From the NCBI GenBank assembly GCA_037043235.1, contig JAWRVZ010000063.1, positions 520,001-584,000 on the forward strand: 64,000 bases of DNA, read 5' to 3'. The translations under genes and the position numbers were made by a program. The notes under the pieces are model-generated. The model was not told where the DNA came from, made no database searches, and saw nothing but the letters and a program-made list of their open reading frames with translations. This document shows, in pieces, positions 1 to 11,917 of the stretch; position 1 is the first letter of the stretch; every line of letters starts with the position of its first letter. The DNA is from Rhodeus uyekii. Lineage: Eukaryota > Chordata > Actinopteri > Cypriniformes > Acheilognathidae.

Positions 1-1334
1 TGTTCATATTGCCACACCAGCTTCTGTGGATATTTTCATGGCAAAGGTTTCTATCAGGTTTTTACTACTTACTTTTGATAAACACTCTACAACTATATTT
101 GGTTTAAACCAGCACAATCTAATAAAACTTGATTCAAAGAGAAATGTTATCAAAAACTTGGCTTATTATGCAAATTTACAGGAGTAAAAGTACAAAGCAA
201 CTTGATTTTAATGTACTTCAGTATTAAAAGTAAAAAAAGTACCGATCGATGAAGCCCGTTTATTATTAATATAGCAAGCACTAGTAAAAAAGGAATTTCA
301 ATAAGGAGGGAATTGAAAATTGCTAAACATACCATATAGTATAAAAAAAGGGAAATACAAATTGTGTGTATTTGTGGTGACATGATAGAAATATACAATA
401 CATATAGATGTAATTTGGACTAAATTGAGTCAAAATGTTTAGAAAGAACGCTGTGCAAACAGGCTTACATGGCTGGCACTTTTACAGCAGATTTAGCTTT
501 AAAATAATAATCTGAGTGTCATATGAGATATGATTTTCATTTACAATAATCAGCACTAAAATCTGTCTCAATCAGTTGCTCAGAGGATCTCCCGATTCAT
601 TAAGTGAATGGTTAACTCAGTGCTTCTTAAACAGAGGGGCGAAACCTTAAATGAAAAACCTTAAGTACAACCTTAAATATATGGAAATCTCTGTTAAAGC
701 TTTGAAAGATTTGTAAATTTTATATATATATTATTATTTTTTTATTAAGCATTTAATTACTAACCATAAGCAGCAGACCATTAATATGCATGAGATGATT
801 GAAAAACAAGATGGTCTGTGACACACAGATAAAATGACCAAGAAGACTTGATTGAGTGCAGTCTGCGCATACCAAAGCAGAGGGCCAGTTTCACTTGACT
901 CAGCTCCTCTACAGACCACGTGAATTAAATATCATCTATATTTAGAGTTTATTACAGCTATCAGCTGTTTTTAAAACACTTAAACCACTGAACGGCTTAC
1001 AAATATGCCTTTAAAAGGGAATACAACTGATCTTCAGAAAGTATACAGCAAAGCATTAGTGCCTGGTTTCACAGACGGAGCTTAGATTAAGTCAGGATTA
1101 AACTTTAGTTCAATCAAGACATTTAAGCAACTTTTAGAAGAAAAAAAGATGACTGGTGTGCAACTTGAGACAAAACAATGGCACTGACATATTTTGAGAT
1201 GCGTTCTCAAATTTTGGTCTAGGACTGTAAGCTTAAGCCTTGGCTGTGAAACCGGGGGTAAAACCCTGATCATAAATTGAATGAAAGCTCCAATTCAAAT
1301 TAAGTTACTCCGAATATCAAAAGATCAAACCCAC
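1..1334. other. Intron 2 of slc25a14, no further exon seen
   Basis: AT-rich sequence with no reading frame resembling the next carrier segment on the minus strand. Short open frames here look random. The next exon probably lies left of position 1. Confidence 0.55.
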
Positions 1335-2368
1335 CCCGAATACAATGCCCGGACGCCTTCTTCACGTCCAATCCTGAACAAAGCGTGGAACATCCCCCGA
1401 TATCGGATCTCCATACAGTGCGTCTGTCCTTGAACCTGGAGCCGAGTTTTTGTGAGATCAATGGGAAAAGTACCTGCAAGATTTAAGCATGGGTTACATT
1501 TCAGATCAAATCTACAAGCGCTTTATTATGTATACTAGTACTTTATCTACAGGCTGCTTTGTTTGCAAATGTATATTTGACTCTCATCTAATGACCAACC
1601 CTGTTTTTGCGTAATGGAGAATGCTGTTTTTCATGTTCTGTCAAGTTATGTTAAACACTATTCCTGAACTAACGATCCAGGATCATTTTACTATCCCTCC
1701 AACGAGAGAAACACGGTGATTAAGACTCTAAAAGGTAACTCTTTGAAAGATCTAAATATAAATACAGTATATTTATTACTTCAACTTCAGTAATAAATAA
1801 TCATAATAATGATGATGACGTAATAGTTATATATTTGCAGCCAAATCAACTTACAACACCAAGGTGACTTATTTACCATTGCATTCATTCAAGTTACACT
1901 GTAATAACAGTGTAACAGTTATAATTAAGACAATAATAAATGTTAATATTTATAATGCATGTTTTGTTGTGGAAACTAAATGATTATTTATATACAGTAC
2001 TAGAGCCAAAAAGAAGAAACACAATAATAACCTGTATTTCGTCTGAATAAACAAACTCAATTTTTTTGGATATATCTATATTTTTTTGGATATATCTATA
2101 TTTTCTCTCAAATATGAATATGCATGTGCACTGTATAAATATAGCATGCAAAGCTGAAAGCATCAGTGATGGTAATGGTGTGAAACAGCAGGTGCAACGA
2201 CTCACCGAATTCTGCGACAATTGAGGCCATTCCTCCGTAGACAAACGGCTTCCAGTTCAGGTTTGCCATTTCTGCTGCGGCCCCCTCGGCTTGATGGAGT
2301 CCTACTAAAAACAACAGGAACCCAAAAGACGAGCAAACCAGCTGTTTTAATCTGACATTGTACAACAT
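1335..2368 (-). CDS. slc25a14: Mitochondrial carrier SLC25A14 (UCP5/BMCP1), first two coding exons, gene cut by window edge
   Basis: A member of the six-helix SLC25 carriers of the inner mitochondrial membrane. Two exons are readable: 2206-2368 (donor GTGAG at 2205-2201) and 1335-1473 (acceptor CAG at 1476-1474, donor GTGGGT). The junction joins in phase and gives MANLNWKPFVYGG, then a first transmembrane segment, the carrier signature PIDLTK and TRLQVQGQ, and YRGMFHALFRIGREEGVRAL. This matches the first carrier repeat of SLC25A14. Later exons (starting near IAPALL in the human protein) were not found in 1-1334 and should lie to the left. The start is uncertain: ATGs in one open frame occur at 2422, 2368 and 2269. 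The 2269 start (MANLNW) gives the conventional carrier; 2368 adds a hydrophobic leader. Gpr119 lies upstream in divergent orientation, as expected from human Xq26.1 gene order. Family identification is strong; start and gene end are not. Confidence 0.88.
1474..2205 (-). other. Intron 1 of slc25a14 with a 20-bp direct duplication
   Basis: Bounded by donor GTGAG at 2205-2201 and acceptor CTGCAG ending at 1474. It holds a perfect tandem duplication of a 20-bp AT-rich unit at 2061-2100 and A/T-rich low-complexity sequence. No gene was seen. Confidence 0.7.
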
Positions 2369-2422
2369 AGCGCTATCCGTCTGTGTTACAGCCAGCCTTC
2401 CAAGATGCAAAGACAAATGCAC

Positions 2423-2900
2423 ACCGGAATAAGACGAACCGCATTAAAGATTCATTACAAGCGCCATAGGAAATTTGGGGACATTTTATTGGTTGTAAAC
2501 TCTGTCAATAACTTCCTCTGCATTTCTGATTGGTCGGAGTCAACTGAAGTTCCACCCACTTCCGTCGCCAAGGAGCTTGACTGACAGCAACCAACGGTTC
2601 GACTGTTTCGTTAAAACCGTTTAACATTTAACTTTATAGGTTATCTTTGCGAATTAAAAAGAGGAACACAATGTGACCAAACTCACCATACAATTAAAGT
2701 AGGTCTATAGCGTCGGGGTGGAATGAAAGATCGCTGTACTTTGGTTAGGAATCGGGCATCTAACGGCTTGTTGCCAGGTATGTTGAACTACTCTCTCCAT
2801 TATAAAGTACAAAACTGAGAAACCGCGAGATTTCGGCAGCGTCGCCTCGTGAGCGCACTTACCTGAGGCTTGGTGCTTCAGTCACCTCTGTTATTTCATT
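2423..2900. promoter_or_regulatory. Probable slc25a14 promoter region
   Basis: Immediately upstream of the slc25a14 first exon (minus strand). It has CCAAT-type motifs in both orientations (ATTGG at 2490-2496, GATTGG near 2528) and an ETS-like CACTTCCG near 2558. No TATA box stands out. Assignment is by position and motif only. Confidence 0.4.
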
Positions 2901-5900
2901 GTGGACCGCATCGTCTCGACCACATGTAGGATTAATGTACTTTTCGCAGTCAAACTCCAGGAGCGCTTTCAGTTTCCCATCGTGCGTCTCTAACAGGAAC
3001 TCAACTCACCGCGACCGGAAGTTTGACAGAGAACAGACACCCCACCCTCTCCACCCCTCAATGTCACCCTGTCCTGGGAGCAATCATTGATTTACAAAAA
3101 AAGCACTGACATGTCAAACATGCGTGGCCCTTCAAACAATGACCATTAAAAATTTAAAAATAACTGTGTATATGCACACACACACACAGTAGTATGTAAA
3201 AGTCTTAGGCACGTGAGTATTTTTACCTAAAAAGGGTTTTATGGCAGTTATTTCTATCTTTTGCTGTAGTGTGTCTGTAGGAAATATCAATTTGCATGTC
3301 CAAACATTCATTTTGGCATTAATTGTAATTAATTGTGAGATTTTTGTAGCACGAGGAGTCTGAGAACAGCCAAACTCACTATCATTGAGTCTGTATGGGA
3401 TTAAATTAAGAAACAGAAGAAACTGAGACAGACTAAATACAGAAGAACCGCAGCAACATGTGGATCAGACCGGCTGTTCTCTTGTGCTCCTTGTGAGACT
3501 CAAAAAAGAGCTGAAAAATGAATGTCTGGAAATTATATTTGCTATGAAATAAATATCTGAAAACTGATATTTCCTACAAACACACTACAGCAAAAGAATA
3601 AAATAACTGGCGTAAAACTTGTTTTTTTTTTTTTACTTTTGCACTGTACTTTGTGTGTGTGGGTGTGTGTGTTACCAAAAATAAAGTTCAGGGATCAGAA
3701 ATTGTAAACATTATTTAGCAAGTTTATTTCATTTTCATCTTTACACATTTTTTGTATCACTCAATAGAAATAAAACATTTGCGCTTTCCCAAAATCCAGA
3801 ATGTAAAAAAAAAGTATTGTGAAAAACTGTATCTTTGTATTGCAGGCCTGGAAAATGTTAGCATTTAATTAAAAACCATGAACTCCCCAATCACACCGCT
3901 CAACATTTAATATATAAACCATGCACCTTTCAATCCAATGATAACTTATTTTTTATTATGTTAACGACTCTTTGATCAACCAAAAGAATCACCTTTTGAC
4001 TCTCTCTGTATTGTCTGTGCATTTGCTCTATGTGATTATGCAGATCAGCATTTTGAAATTGAATATCATGTGTTGATGTTCAATAAATAAAAATTGTCCA
4101 CCATAAACAGGACTATGCTTCCACAAATACACACCGGCATCATTCGCAGTGAACACCTCAACCTGCAAAGAGACCACATGAAGTGTAATTTCCGTCCATT
4201 GTAAATCTCTCTCATGGCTTTTTAATGCATCTTTATAGATCATAAATTTGAACACATTAATTCATCGTAAGAGGAGATGCACCTTTTAATGGTGTTGGGA
4301 AATATCTTTTTCTCACGCTTAAATGTCAGTTTTATGTCAATAGTCCAGCTCTCATGATAAGTAATCTGCAGACAAAGGTTGTGGTTTCACCTTCCCTCTG
4401 GTTTGAGGCTGTTGTGATCTCACAGAGTGGTGCGTAGGAGCCTCATCACACGCTGGTACAGTTGCTGAACAACTGATACCAGATTCCTGCAACACACAAG
4501 ACGCCCTCTTTCAAAATGTTGAACTTCATGAGTAACAGTTATTCATGCACAGGATTTGTTACACTAAAGGGATAGTTCTCCATTTAAAAAATAAAAAATT
4601 ATGTCATCACTTGCTCACTCTTAAATCTTACAAACATATATCACTTATGTTCGGTACACAGTATACGATTTTGGGATGTCCCGAATTAAAGATGACCATT
4701 TCTGTGGTCGTGGCTCCTACGGTGGCCCTATGGCGTAAAGTGAGAGAAGTTCAAAGACGGCCATTGTCACAGTCTTGCGACGATTTTATGACTGTCAGAG
4801 ATTTATCATGATCATCTCACAGGGTGTTTGCTGCTACCTTCATCTAGCCAACAAACATCAACATGAAATGGTGTATTGATCAACTTATGGGGCTGAAACC
4901 TAAAGCTACTTTCCTCAAGCTCCATTTGCAAATTGGCATGCCAAGTTCGCTTCTTTTCCTAATCATATTCTCGTCTTATACTTCCTCCTCTTTTTTTCAG
5001 CATACATAAAAACCACAATTGCCAATGTGATTCTTCTTGCTCTATTTGTTTACCACTAGCGTTTTGTTCATCTATACTAACTTGCATCATAGCCTACTGT
5101 GGCGAGCAGTGCGGGGTCGAGGGACCGTGAGAGCGTCACGAGAGCCGGTGGCGTGATTGATAATGAGCGTCACCTGCGAGCCACCGGTCTCGTATCTACA
5201 CCTACGATTCAATAAGTGTTATCATCTTCTACATTCACGCCCAAGTTTATTAGATCCACGTCGTACCGTGATGATTGCCAAGATCGCACAGTCTGTAACT
5301 GGCATTAAACACAATATATCTTCTTTTTTTTGTTCATACAATGACATTCTTTCAATGTTTTGACTAAAAAAAGTTCTTCAAAATTTCTTCTGTGTGTCAT
5401 TTTTCGCATTTTTTTAATTGCTTGAAAATTAAGATGAGTTATTCTCAAGTTTCTCTAGTTGGCCTTTAAACTCACCGAGCACCATTCGAGACACAGTTGT
5501 TTCTGTCCGGGTGAAGGCAAAAGAGTGACGCCACGCAGTACGCACAGCACAACAACATGGAAAGCAGCCTCCGCTTTAAAGACATCGCCCCAGTCTTCTA
5601 AACAAGCTGAACAATCTTCAGTATTCCTTTCAAAGAGCCCAAGACGTTCCTGTTTTATCCAGCTCAAGGTGAAGACGGGCAGTGATGTGTAGGTGAGGGG
5701 TAGCCACAGTTCTGCACAAATCGCATCCAAGAGCTTTCTGTGGACAGAGCATAGCAGTGGGCACAACAACTGCTGACTAAATCCGCTTTCAATAGCAGTG
5801 AAAAGTCTAGCAGGGATGAATAACATCACCACATTGTTGGCCGGTGGCAGTCAGGCTTTATTGTGTAGCGCTGTCATAAATAGATCTTTCTTCAGAATGG

Positions 5901-6930
5901 ACGACTATGTGCAGGTTTTTAAAAACAGTTGTGTGATTTCAAGCCCTTTGTACTTGAGAGCTTTGACTCATTCACATGACTCAAGAGGGAAGTTGAAGAG
6001 GTTGCTGCATTATTGCGGAATCAATGAAACTGATTTGTTCTGCTCCCAAAATAGATCCATAAATGTGCATTGACCACGGCTCCTATGATAAAATCTAAAA
6101 TGGTTTGGGTTTGGTAAATGTTTATTCACCCTCAAGCGATTCTGTTTATTCAGAGTTTGTTCACTCATGAGGAATCACCGCCACGCTGTTAGTGTCCACC
6201 CACCTCCTTAACCCTCTCCAAATCCAAATCTCTTTCCATGTTCATCAGTTTCTCTTCCCCCTTTTCTGTTTGTTCAGAGTTAGTAGACTGATCCCTTGCT
6301 GATAGAGAGACATCTAAGATTTGCGGACAACAAAACGGACACTGGCACATCCCCACATTTTGAGTGAAAACTCAGCAATTTATTTCTTAAGCTGAAAGCC
6401 AACCGAATCTGAAAGAGGTGCAAGAATGACTACTCACTTGGAATCCTTTTTCTGGATATCTTTTCCTCAGTTGGAATATGTTTTCTGCTGAGTTAATTGA
6501 AGTTTTCCTGTATTATGAGAATAGATTTCTTGAGAAAGGAGTTCATCTGCTTCTCGTCACTGTTTCAGGTGAGGAAAACTCTTAAACGTCTGGAAATTAA
6601 ATGTTATCCTGAGATTATTTCTTAATGAAATGCCAAGGATAAAGATTTAATACATAGATCAGCGTTTTCTTTGCACTTCAGTAAGTTTAAGTTAATCAAA
6701 ATCGAATGCTAGCCGCCTCCAGAAGGAAGCACGATCTTGTGGGACTTGAATCACAGCCAGACAGAACAAGGGTCGGACAAACTGAACTACAGCAGCCAAA
6801 GTTTTGCTTTTCCCAATGGGAACAAAGAAAAATCTTCATCCTTGTGTCCATTTCCTCCTCTTAAAACCATTAATATCTTAGTCTGTTTATACTCTCAACT
6901 TTAATATGAAATTAGTAATTTGATGCAACA
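2901..6930. other. Intergenic region between slc25a14 and gpr119
   Basis: No recognisable gene. A (CA/GT) stretch flanks a repeat at about 3175-3670, whose two ends carry inverted copies of a segment around TTTGCTGTAGTGTGTCTGTAG (3260 and 3580), which suggests a decayed MITE. At 4560-4640 there is a fragment starting GGGATAGTTC, like the common cyprinid interspersed repeat. At 5098-5200 a GC-richer segment (GAGGGACCGTGAGAGCGTCA) resembles a retroelement fragment but is too short to classify. Untranslated exons of gpr119 may lie in 6300-6900; none could be fixed. Confidence 0.45.
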
Positions 6931-8034
6931 ATGATCACTTTCAACATGTCTCAGGAGACTTCCCTGGAAACTATGATGGAGTTTGACATCAGATTGACAT
7001 CAGCCAGTCCTGAGCTCACAACCCCTGCCATGATGGAAAGAGTAGTAGTGACCGTAGGCTGTATTCTTAGTGTAGGATCCGTTTTGATCATCTCTACCAA
7101 CCTTCTAGTCGCCGTTGCCCTGGTCTTGCTTATCCGCAAAAGGGGCTGCCAGAATTGGTGTTTTGTTTTAAACCTATCCATTGCGGACATCCTAGTTGGC
7201 GTGGCCATCACTGGCGTTGCCTCTGATGCTCTCAAAGGAACGACAGCCTCCATGGAGAAGGGCATTTGTTTGTTACGCATGACCTTCATCCTTGCACCCA
7301 CTGCGGCCTCCATCCTAACCATGTTCTTGATCTCACTGGACCGCTACATGGCTATAAGGTTGCCACTGCGCTATTCACAGCTAATGAATGAGAAGATGAT
7401 TGCTGGAGCTCTGGTCCCCGTCTGGCTCATCTCCATGACTGTGGGATTTTCACCCAGCTTTTTGAAAATTATGCAGAAAGAAGACTATCACAATGTTTGC
7501 ACATTCTTCTCCGTCATTGAGCCCAAGTGCATCATTGTGGTCTTCTGCCTGTTTTTCTTCCCACTACTCTCGGTCTTCATCTATTTCTACATGGACATCC
7601 TAAAAATCGCCTGCGGACACCAGAGGCGCATCCGTGCCCAGCAATCAGGTACACGCTTTCTGTCGTGTAGCCGCTACTGGGGTCACGTAAAAGCCCTGCG
7701 GACTGTTGCCGTGCTGGTTTCCTGCTTCACTCTCTGCTGGTGCCCCTTTTTTGTGGTCAGTATTGTGCAGGCATTATGTCCAAACTGTAAACTTTATCAC
7801 TTTTTGGAGAACCATCTCTGGCTACTGGGAACCTCAAACTCCCTTATCAATCCCCTTGTCTACGCCTGCTGGCAGCGAGAGGTGAGAGACAAGATCTGCG
7901 AGCTCTTTGCTCATATTAAAGTTTTGTGTTGTGCGACACACTCCTCGACAGCGAACAGATATCCCACAGGCCACCTGAATGTTGCTCAGGTGGTAGTGTT
8001 TCATGACAAGATGTCAGCCACTCCGGTGAATTAA
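6931..8034 (+). CDS. gpr119: G protein-coupled receptor GPR119
   Basis: A rhodopsin-class receptor of 367 residues in a single exon; the mammalian receptor is about 335 and is also intronless in its coding part. In mammals it senses oleoylethanolamide and lysophospholipids at the surface of islet and enteroendocrine cells and signals through Gs. Visible features: TM1 about 38-68; TM2 with LNLSIADILVG (Asp86); TM3 ending in DRYMAI (137-142); the expected disulfide pair Cys113 and Cys190; TM6 CWCP (269-272); TM7 NPLVY (307-311); and a short Cys-containing tail (CC at 333-334). An in-frame TAA at 6916 lies upstream. The first ATG (6931) and a second at 6946 (MSQET) both have A at -3, so the start could be five codons later. 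A polyadenylation signal AATAAA lies at 8186. The place between slc25a14 and rbmx2 matches human Xq26.1, which supports orthology. Confidence 0.93.
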   Translation: MITFNMSQETSLETMMEFDIRLTSASPELTTPAMMERVVVTVGCILSVGSVLIISTNLLVAVALVLLIRKRGCQNWCFVLNLSIADILVGVAITGVASDALKGTTASMEKGICLLRMTFILAPTAASILTMFLISLDRYMAIRLPLRYSQLMNEKMIAGALVPVWLISMTVGFSPSFLKIMQKEDYHNVCTFFSVIEPKCIIVVFCLFFFPLLSVFIYFYMDILKIACGHQRRIRAQQSGTRFLSCSRYWGHVKALRTVAVLVSCFTLCWCPFFVVSIVQALCPNCKLYHFLENHLWLLGTSNSLINPLVYACWQREVRDKICELFAHIKVLCCATHSSTANRYPTGHLNVAQVVVFHDKMSATPVN

Positions 8035-8185
8035 AGTGGAGCTGTCACAATTCCTGAACAACATCTGGACAATATTTCCAGCAAAGAGGGGATGTCCTTT
8101 TAGTCCTCTGCTCTTAGGAAACCGTAAACTGTATTTGGCCAATGATTCGTCCCTTAATGGATCTGGAGCCCAGAGTATTTGTTCA

Positions 8186-8191
8186 AATAAA
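8186..8191 (+). terminator. Polyadenylation signal AATAAA, gpr119
   Basis: Canonical hexamer about 150 bases after the gpr119 stop codon, giving a short 3' UTR. Another AATAAA occurs near 8616, so a longer form is possible. Confidence 0.6.
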
Positions 8192-8699
8192 ACAGACTTT
8201 ACTTTATTTGCTTAACATTTATGCCTGCAATGAACGCATTACATTCAAAATATAACCATGGCACTTAGTAGCACTTAGCTTGTCTCCTCTGGCTTTTTTT
8301 CTAATTGTAAAAAAAAAGCTGTGATATAGATTAAACTCATATATTTTCAACAGAACAGTGTGTTTTTGTTATCCAAGAAATTTGTGTGTAAACAGTTAAA
8401 CTATCATTTTATTACTAAAATGACAGATTATGTTATTTCAATGCTGTTTTTACCTTTATTTAAATGTTGTTAAATGTATTTTATTGTAGGCCTTTTATTT
8501 TTGTACACTTTAAATTGTGTACAGGCTACATGTAGCTTATGTAAATGTTATGCATGAAGGCTATAGTGTTACGCCTACTTATGTCTTGGCAATTAAAAGC
8601 ATTTTACTGAACCCAATAAAACGATCAGTGTGTGCTTCATATGTTTTTCTGCTGTACAATTTCAGTTATAAACACACAATAAATGCTAAATGAGAAATC

Positions 8700-8827
8700 T
8701 GAGTTAACCATCAGTCAACTACATATCCCAAAGTCATTTTCAGTAACCCGGAAACAATAACACCACGTGTTGCCTGCAAACTGCTAGTGGAGACAAATCC
8801 TTCCAGAGTGACTGCGACTTCATCACA
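8700..8827 (+). promoter_or_regulatory. Probable rbmx2 promoter and 5' UTR
   Basis: Directly before the rbmx2 ATG. It contains an ETS-like CCCGGAAA (about 8747), an E-box CACGTG at about 8764 and no TATA box, as is usual for a housekeeping gene. Position and motifs are the only evidence. Confidence 0.4.
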
Positions 8828-9723
8828 ATGAAGTAAGTGATGCGCTGAAATCGAGCATTTCAGTGAAACATCTCTCTTACATTTGTTGTCAAATGTGTTT
8901 TTTTAGTCTAATAAGATTGCTATACACTGGAAACGGAAATGTCGTCTAGCCTCAGTTTTTGCAGCTGTTGCTAAAAGCTAAAATTTCGTCTGGTAAAACA
9001 TGAAAGTAAAGTGCTTGTTCTCGAGTCAGTTATTCATTTTAAGTCATTTATAGGACATTGACACATAATAAACGAGTGTAATGTGTCATTACACAGTTAG
9101 AGGACACTCATAACATGATTGAATGCATTTTTATTCAATTAAAAAAGTCATTCGTTTCAGTCAAGAATTGATCTTAAATTAAAGAAGAAATTCTGATAAT
9201 ACAGGATAAAAACATTGTTAAGAACGATACATCTTGTACTGACTAAGAATGGGATTGTATGTTGATATGTTATCTGTTTCATATCTTTATTTTAATATAG
9301 TCCTCTCACAAAAGTGAAGCTCATCAATGAACTGAATGAAAGAGAGGCAGAACTGGGTGTCAAAGACAGTGTGTCCTGGCATTCAGTGTATAAGGACAGC
9401 GCCTGGCTCTTCATCGGTGAGTTAAATAATCTCAAAAATCTTAAAATAATAAATGGATTAATAGAAAAACAGTGAAGCTGTAAAAAAATAAAAAATGAAA
9501 TGAACAGTCATACTAAATAAATAATTTCAATAAAATATTTAAAAGATGAAAAGTAGTAGAACAAATTGATTTTAAAATTAAGTGTAAAAATAAACTAATT
9601 AGAATAAAATGCATAAAAAGTTAATAATGATAATAATAAAATGATAGTACATAATAAATTGAGTAAGTGAAAACCATTTCATCATAATAAAAAATGAATA
9701 AAATAAAAATGTTGATTTAAATA

Positions 9724-9781
<58 letters not shown>

Positions 9782-11741
9782 CTAAATATACTAAACACAG
9801 ACATTAAATATTTTTATATACAATTTTATGCATATTTAAAATATTATTTTTTCACAGTATAATGAAAATATATTCTACATCTTTATAAACAAAAATATGC
9901 AGCTGCCTTTTAAATTTTAGGATGGGCGTCCCTCGCACCAGGACGGTCATGTGGGGATTTGTGGCATAGGCAATGCCCCATTTTAGCCACTAAAATGCGT
10001 TCTGGATAAACTATATTTGCTTTCTGCCTGATGGTGGCAGCACTTACCTGTTAATGTGTTCTTCTGATTGCAGTCTTTCTCTAGAAGACCAAAGAGAACA
10101 ATTTCAAGAATTGTATTATATTTTGTTTCATAAATCCTATATTCATTTTAGGTAAATGCTGACCTATAAATTTGTAATTTGCAGGTGGATTTCCATATGA
10201 GCTGACAGAAGGAGACATCATCTGTGTTTTCTCTCAGTAAGTTGAATCATTTTAAACGCATCTTCTTGCTGTACTTCTGTTTGTTTGTTTTTGTCATCTA
10301 GTGACGCTTAATCCTCCTCTGTGCATCACAGGTACGGAGAGATTGCCAACATCAACTTGGTGCGAGATAAAAAGACAGGCAAATCCAAAGGATTCTGCTT
10401 CCTGTGCTATGAAGATCAAAGAAGCACCATTCTGGCTGTGGATAACTTCAATGGAATCAAGGTGGCTTATTCATTTGTGTGTGTACTTGACCAAAAATAT
10501 ATGCCCTGCTTGATGGAAATAACATCACAACATACATCCATCAATCATCATTTCTGGTCAAGATATTGTATTGTCAATGGAAGAGTCCATCACTCTGTAA
10601 AGTCTCTTCAATTAATTTAAGCTCTAGACACAGAGGAGCCGATTCATGAGTGAAAATGATTTTTCACGCTCCCTCACAACCATTCTTTCAGAGTTTGAAT
10701 CTAATGAATCTTGACATTTTAATTCTGGAATATGGCCATGATGGGTCTTCATACATGGTTGTTTAAGAAATGAAAAGCTAAACACTCCAATTAGGGTTAG
10801 AAGAACTGCTGCCAAACATACAACATGCTAGAAATATAATAATCATTGCAATAATAATCCAATAACTGACTCTTAAATCCAATCAGTGACTTTTTTGGCA
10901 TTGCACTTTGTTGACATTTTCGGCATGTCATTTATATTTCTCTCCTTTTGAATTATTTTTCTGATCTACAGATTAAGGGCCGAACCATACGTGTGGACCA
11001 TGTTAAAAATTATAGACCACCAAAGGACACAGATGACATTGATGATGTCACCAAGCGTTTGCGAGAGGAGGGATGCGCGCCCAACGTGCCCCAATCTCCC
11101 TCCTCTGAGTCAGAGTCTGAGGAAGATCATGCTGTACCTGTGAAAAAGGCAAAAAAAGGTGAGAAGAGGCTGTGAATGTAAGAGTTTTCTGTTGTTTTAA
11201 TGCTTTTTTAAAAATTAAGAATCGTTTGGCTCATTCTTAATGTTGTTATACTTCAGATAAAAAGGAGAAGAAGAAAAAGAAGAAAGAAAAGAAAGAGAAG
11301 AAAAAACATAAACAAGAGAAACATGAGGCGTCAGCGTCTTCTCCTGTAAGAGTGAAGAAGGAGAAGGAGGACATGGCATATGAGAAGTATGCTGTGAAAG
11401 GATTGGCAGGAAGCAGAAGGGATAGACCAGGACAAGAGTCCAGGAATCCACAAGACAGAGCAAGTGAGGTGGATCAGTTCAGAGACAGGGATAGAGAAGA
11501 AGACAAAAAGACCGATAGAAACAGAGAGGACAAAAGACATGAAGACACTCGACAGCGAGACCGGGAGGGGGACAGAGGAAGAGAGAGAGATGGGGAACGA
11601 GACAGAGAGCGTGAGAGAGAAAGGGAACATGATAGAGAGAAGGACAGAGAAAGGGACCGAAGGGAGCGAGACCGAGGTAGTGATCGAGGGTTTGTCAAAC
11701 ACAGAGATCACAGTCGTGAAAGAGAACACAGGCGAAACTGA
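8828..11741 (+). CDS. rbmx2: RNA-binding motif protein RBMX2 (RES complex, spliceosome)
   Basis: Orthologue of yeast Ist3/Snu17, a component of the RES complex of the activated spliceosome, acting in the nucleus. Six exons join in phase: 8828-8832 (only ATGAA), 9301-9416, 10185-10236, 10332-10461, 10972-11158 and 11257-11741, giving 324 residues (human about 322). The N-terminus MNPLTKVKLINELNERE is the family start. One RRM spans about 36-114, with RNP2 WLFIGG (37-42) and RNP1 KGFCFLCY (77-84), followed by the conserved RTIRVDHVKNYRPPKD. After an acidic Ser/Glu stretch comes a Lys-rich run, then about 90 residues of Arg/Asp/Glu repeats (ERDRERERER type). All introns have GT-AG ends. Intron 2 carries an (AT)n run at about 9737-9768. 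Tandem downstream of gpr119 and convergent with siah2l. Confidence 0.94.
9737..9768. repeat. (AT)n microsatellite flanked by (GT)n
   Basis: Runs of GT followed by about 15 AT units in rbmx2 intron 2. Confidence 0.85.
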
Positions 11742-11835
11742 GCAGAGGTAGATAATGTAACATTTTTTGAATTCAAATATTTTGCTTTTTTTTTGTGTGT
11801 ACCTCAGAAATGTAAATACATCTTTACAATTTTTT

Positions 11836-11841
11836 ATTAAA
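11836..11841 (+). terminator. Polyadenylation signal ATTAAA, rbmx2
   Basis: ATTAAA variant about 95 bases after the rbmx2 stop. A second candidate AATAAA occurs near 11902, after a short CA repeat. Confidence 0.5.
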
Positions 11842-11917
11842 CATCTGTCTGGAATAATGAACTGTATAATGACCACCTTGTATTACTTTACACACACACA
11901 CAATAAACTCATTTGCA

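Noticed and set aside
4028..4255. Minus-strand frame with an acceptor-like CAG before VEVFTANDAGVYLW
   Set aside because: It looks slightly exon-like, but no family was recognised, no partner exons were found and it ends in AT-rich sequence. Too weak to call.
6951..7322. 123-codon minus-strand open frame
   Set aside because: Antisense shadow of gpr119; no family features.
11331..11876. 181-codon minus-strand open frame
   Set aside because: It is the reverse of the Arg/Asp-rich repeat region of rbmx2. The Ser/Leu/Val-rich product is a by-product of that codon pattern.
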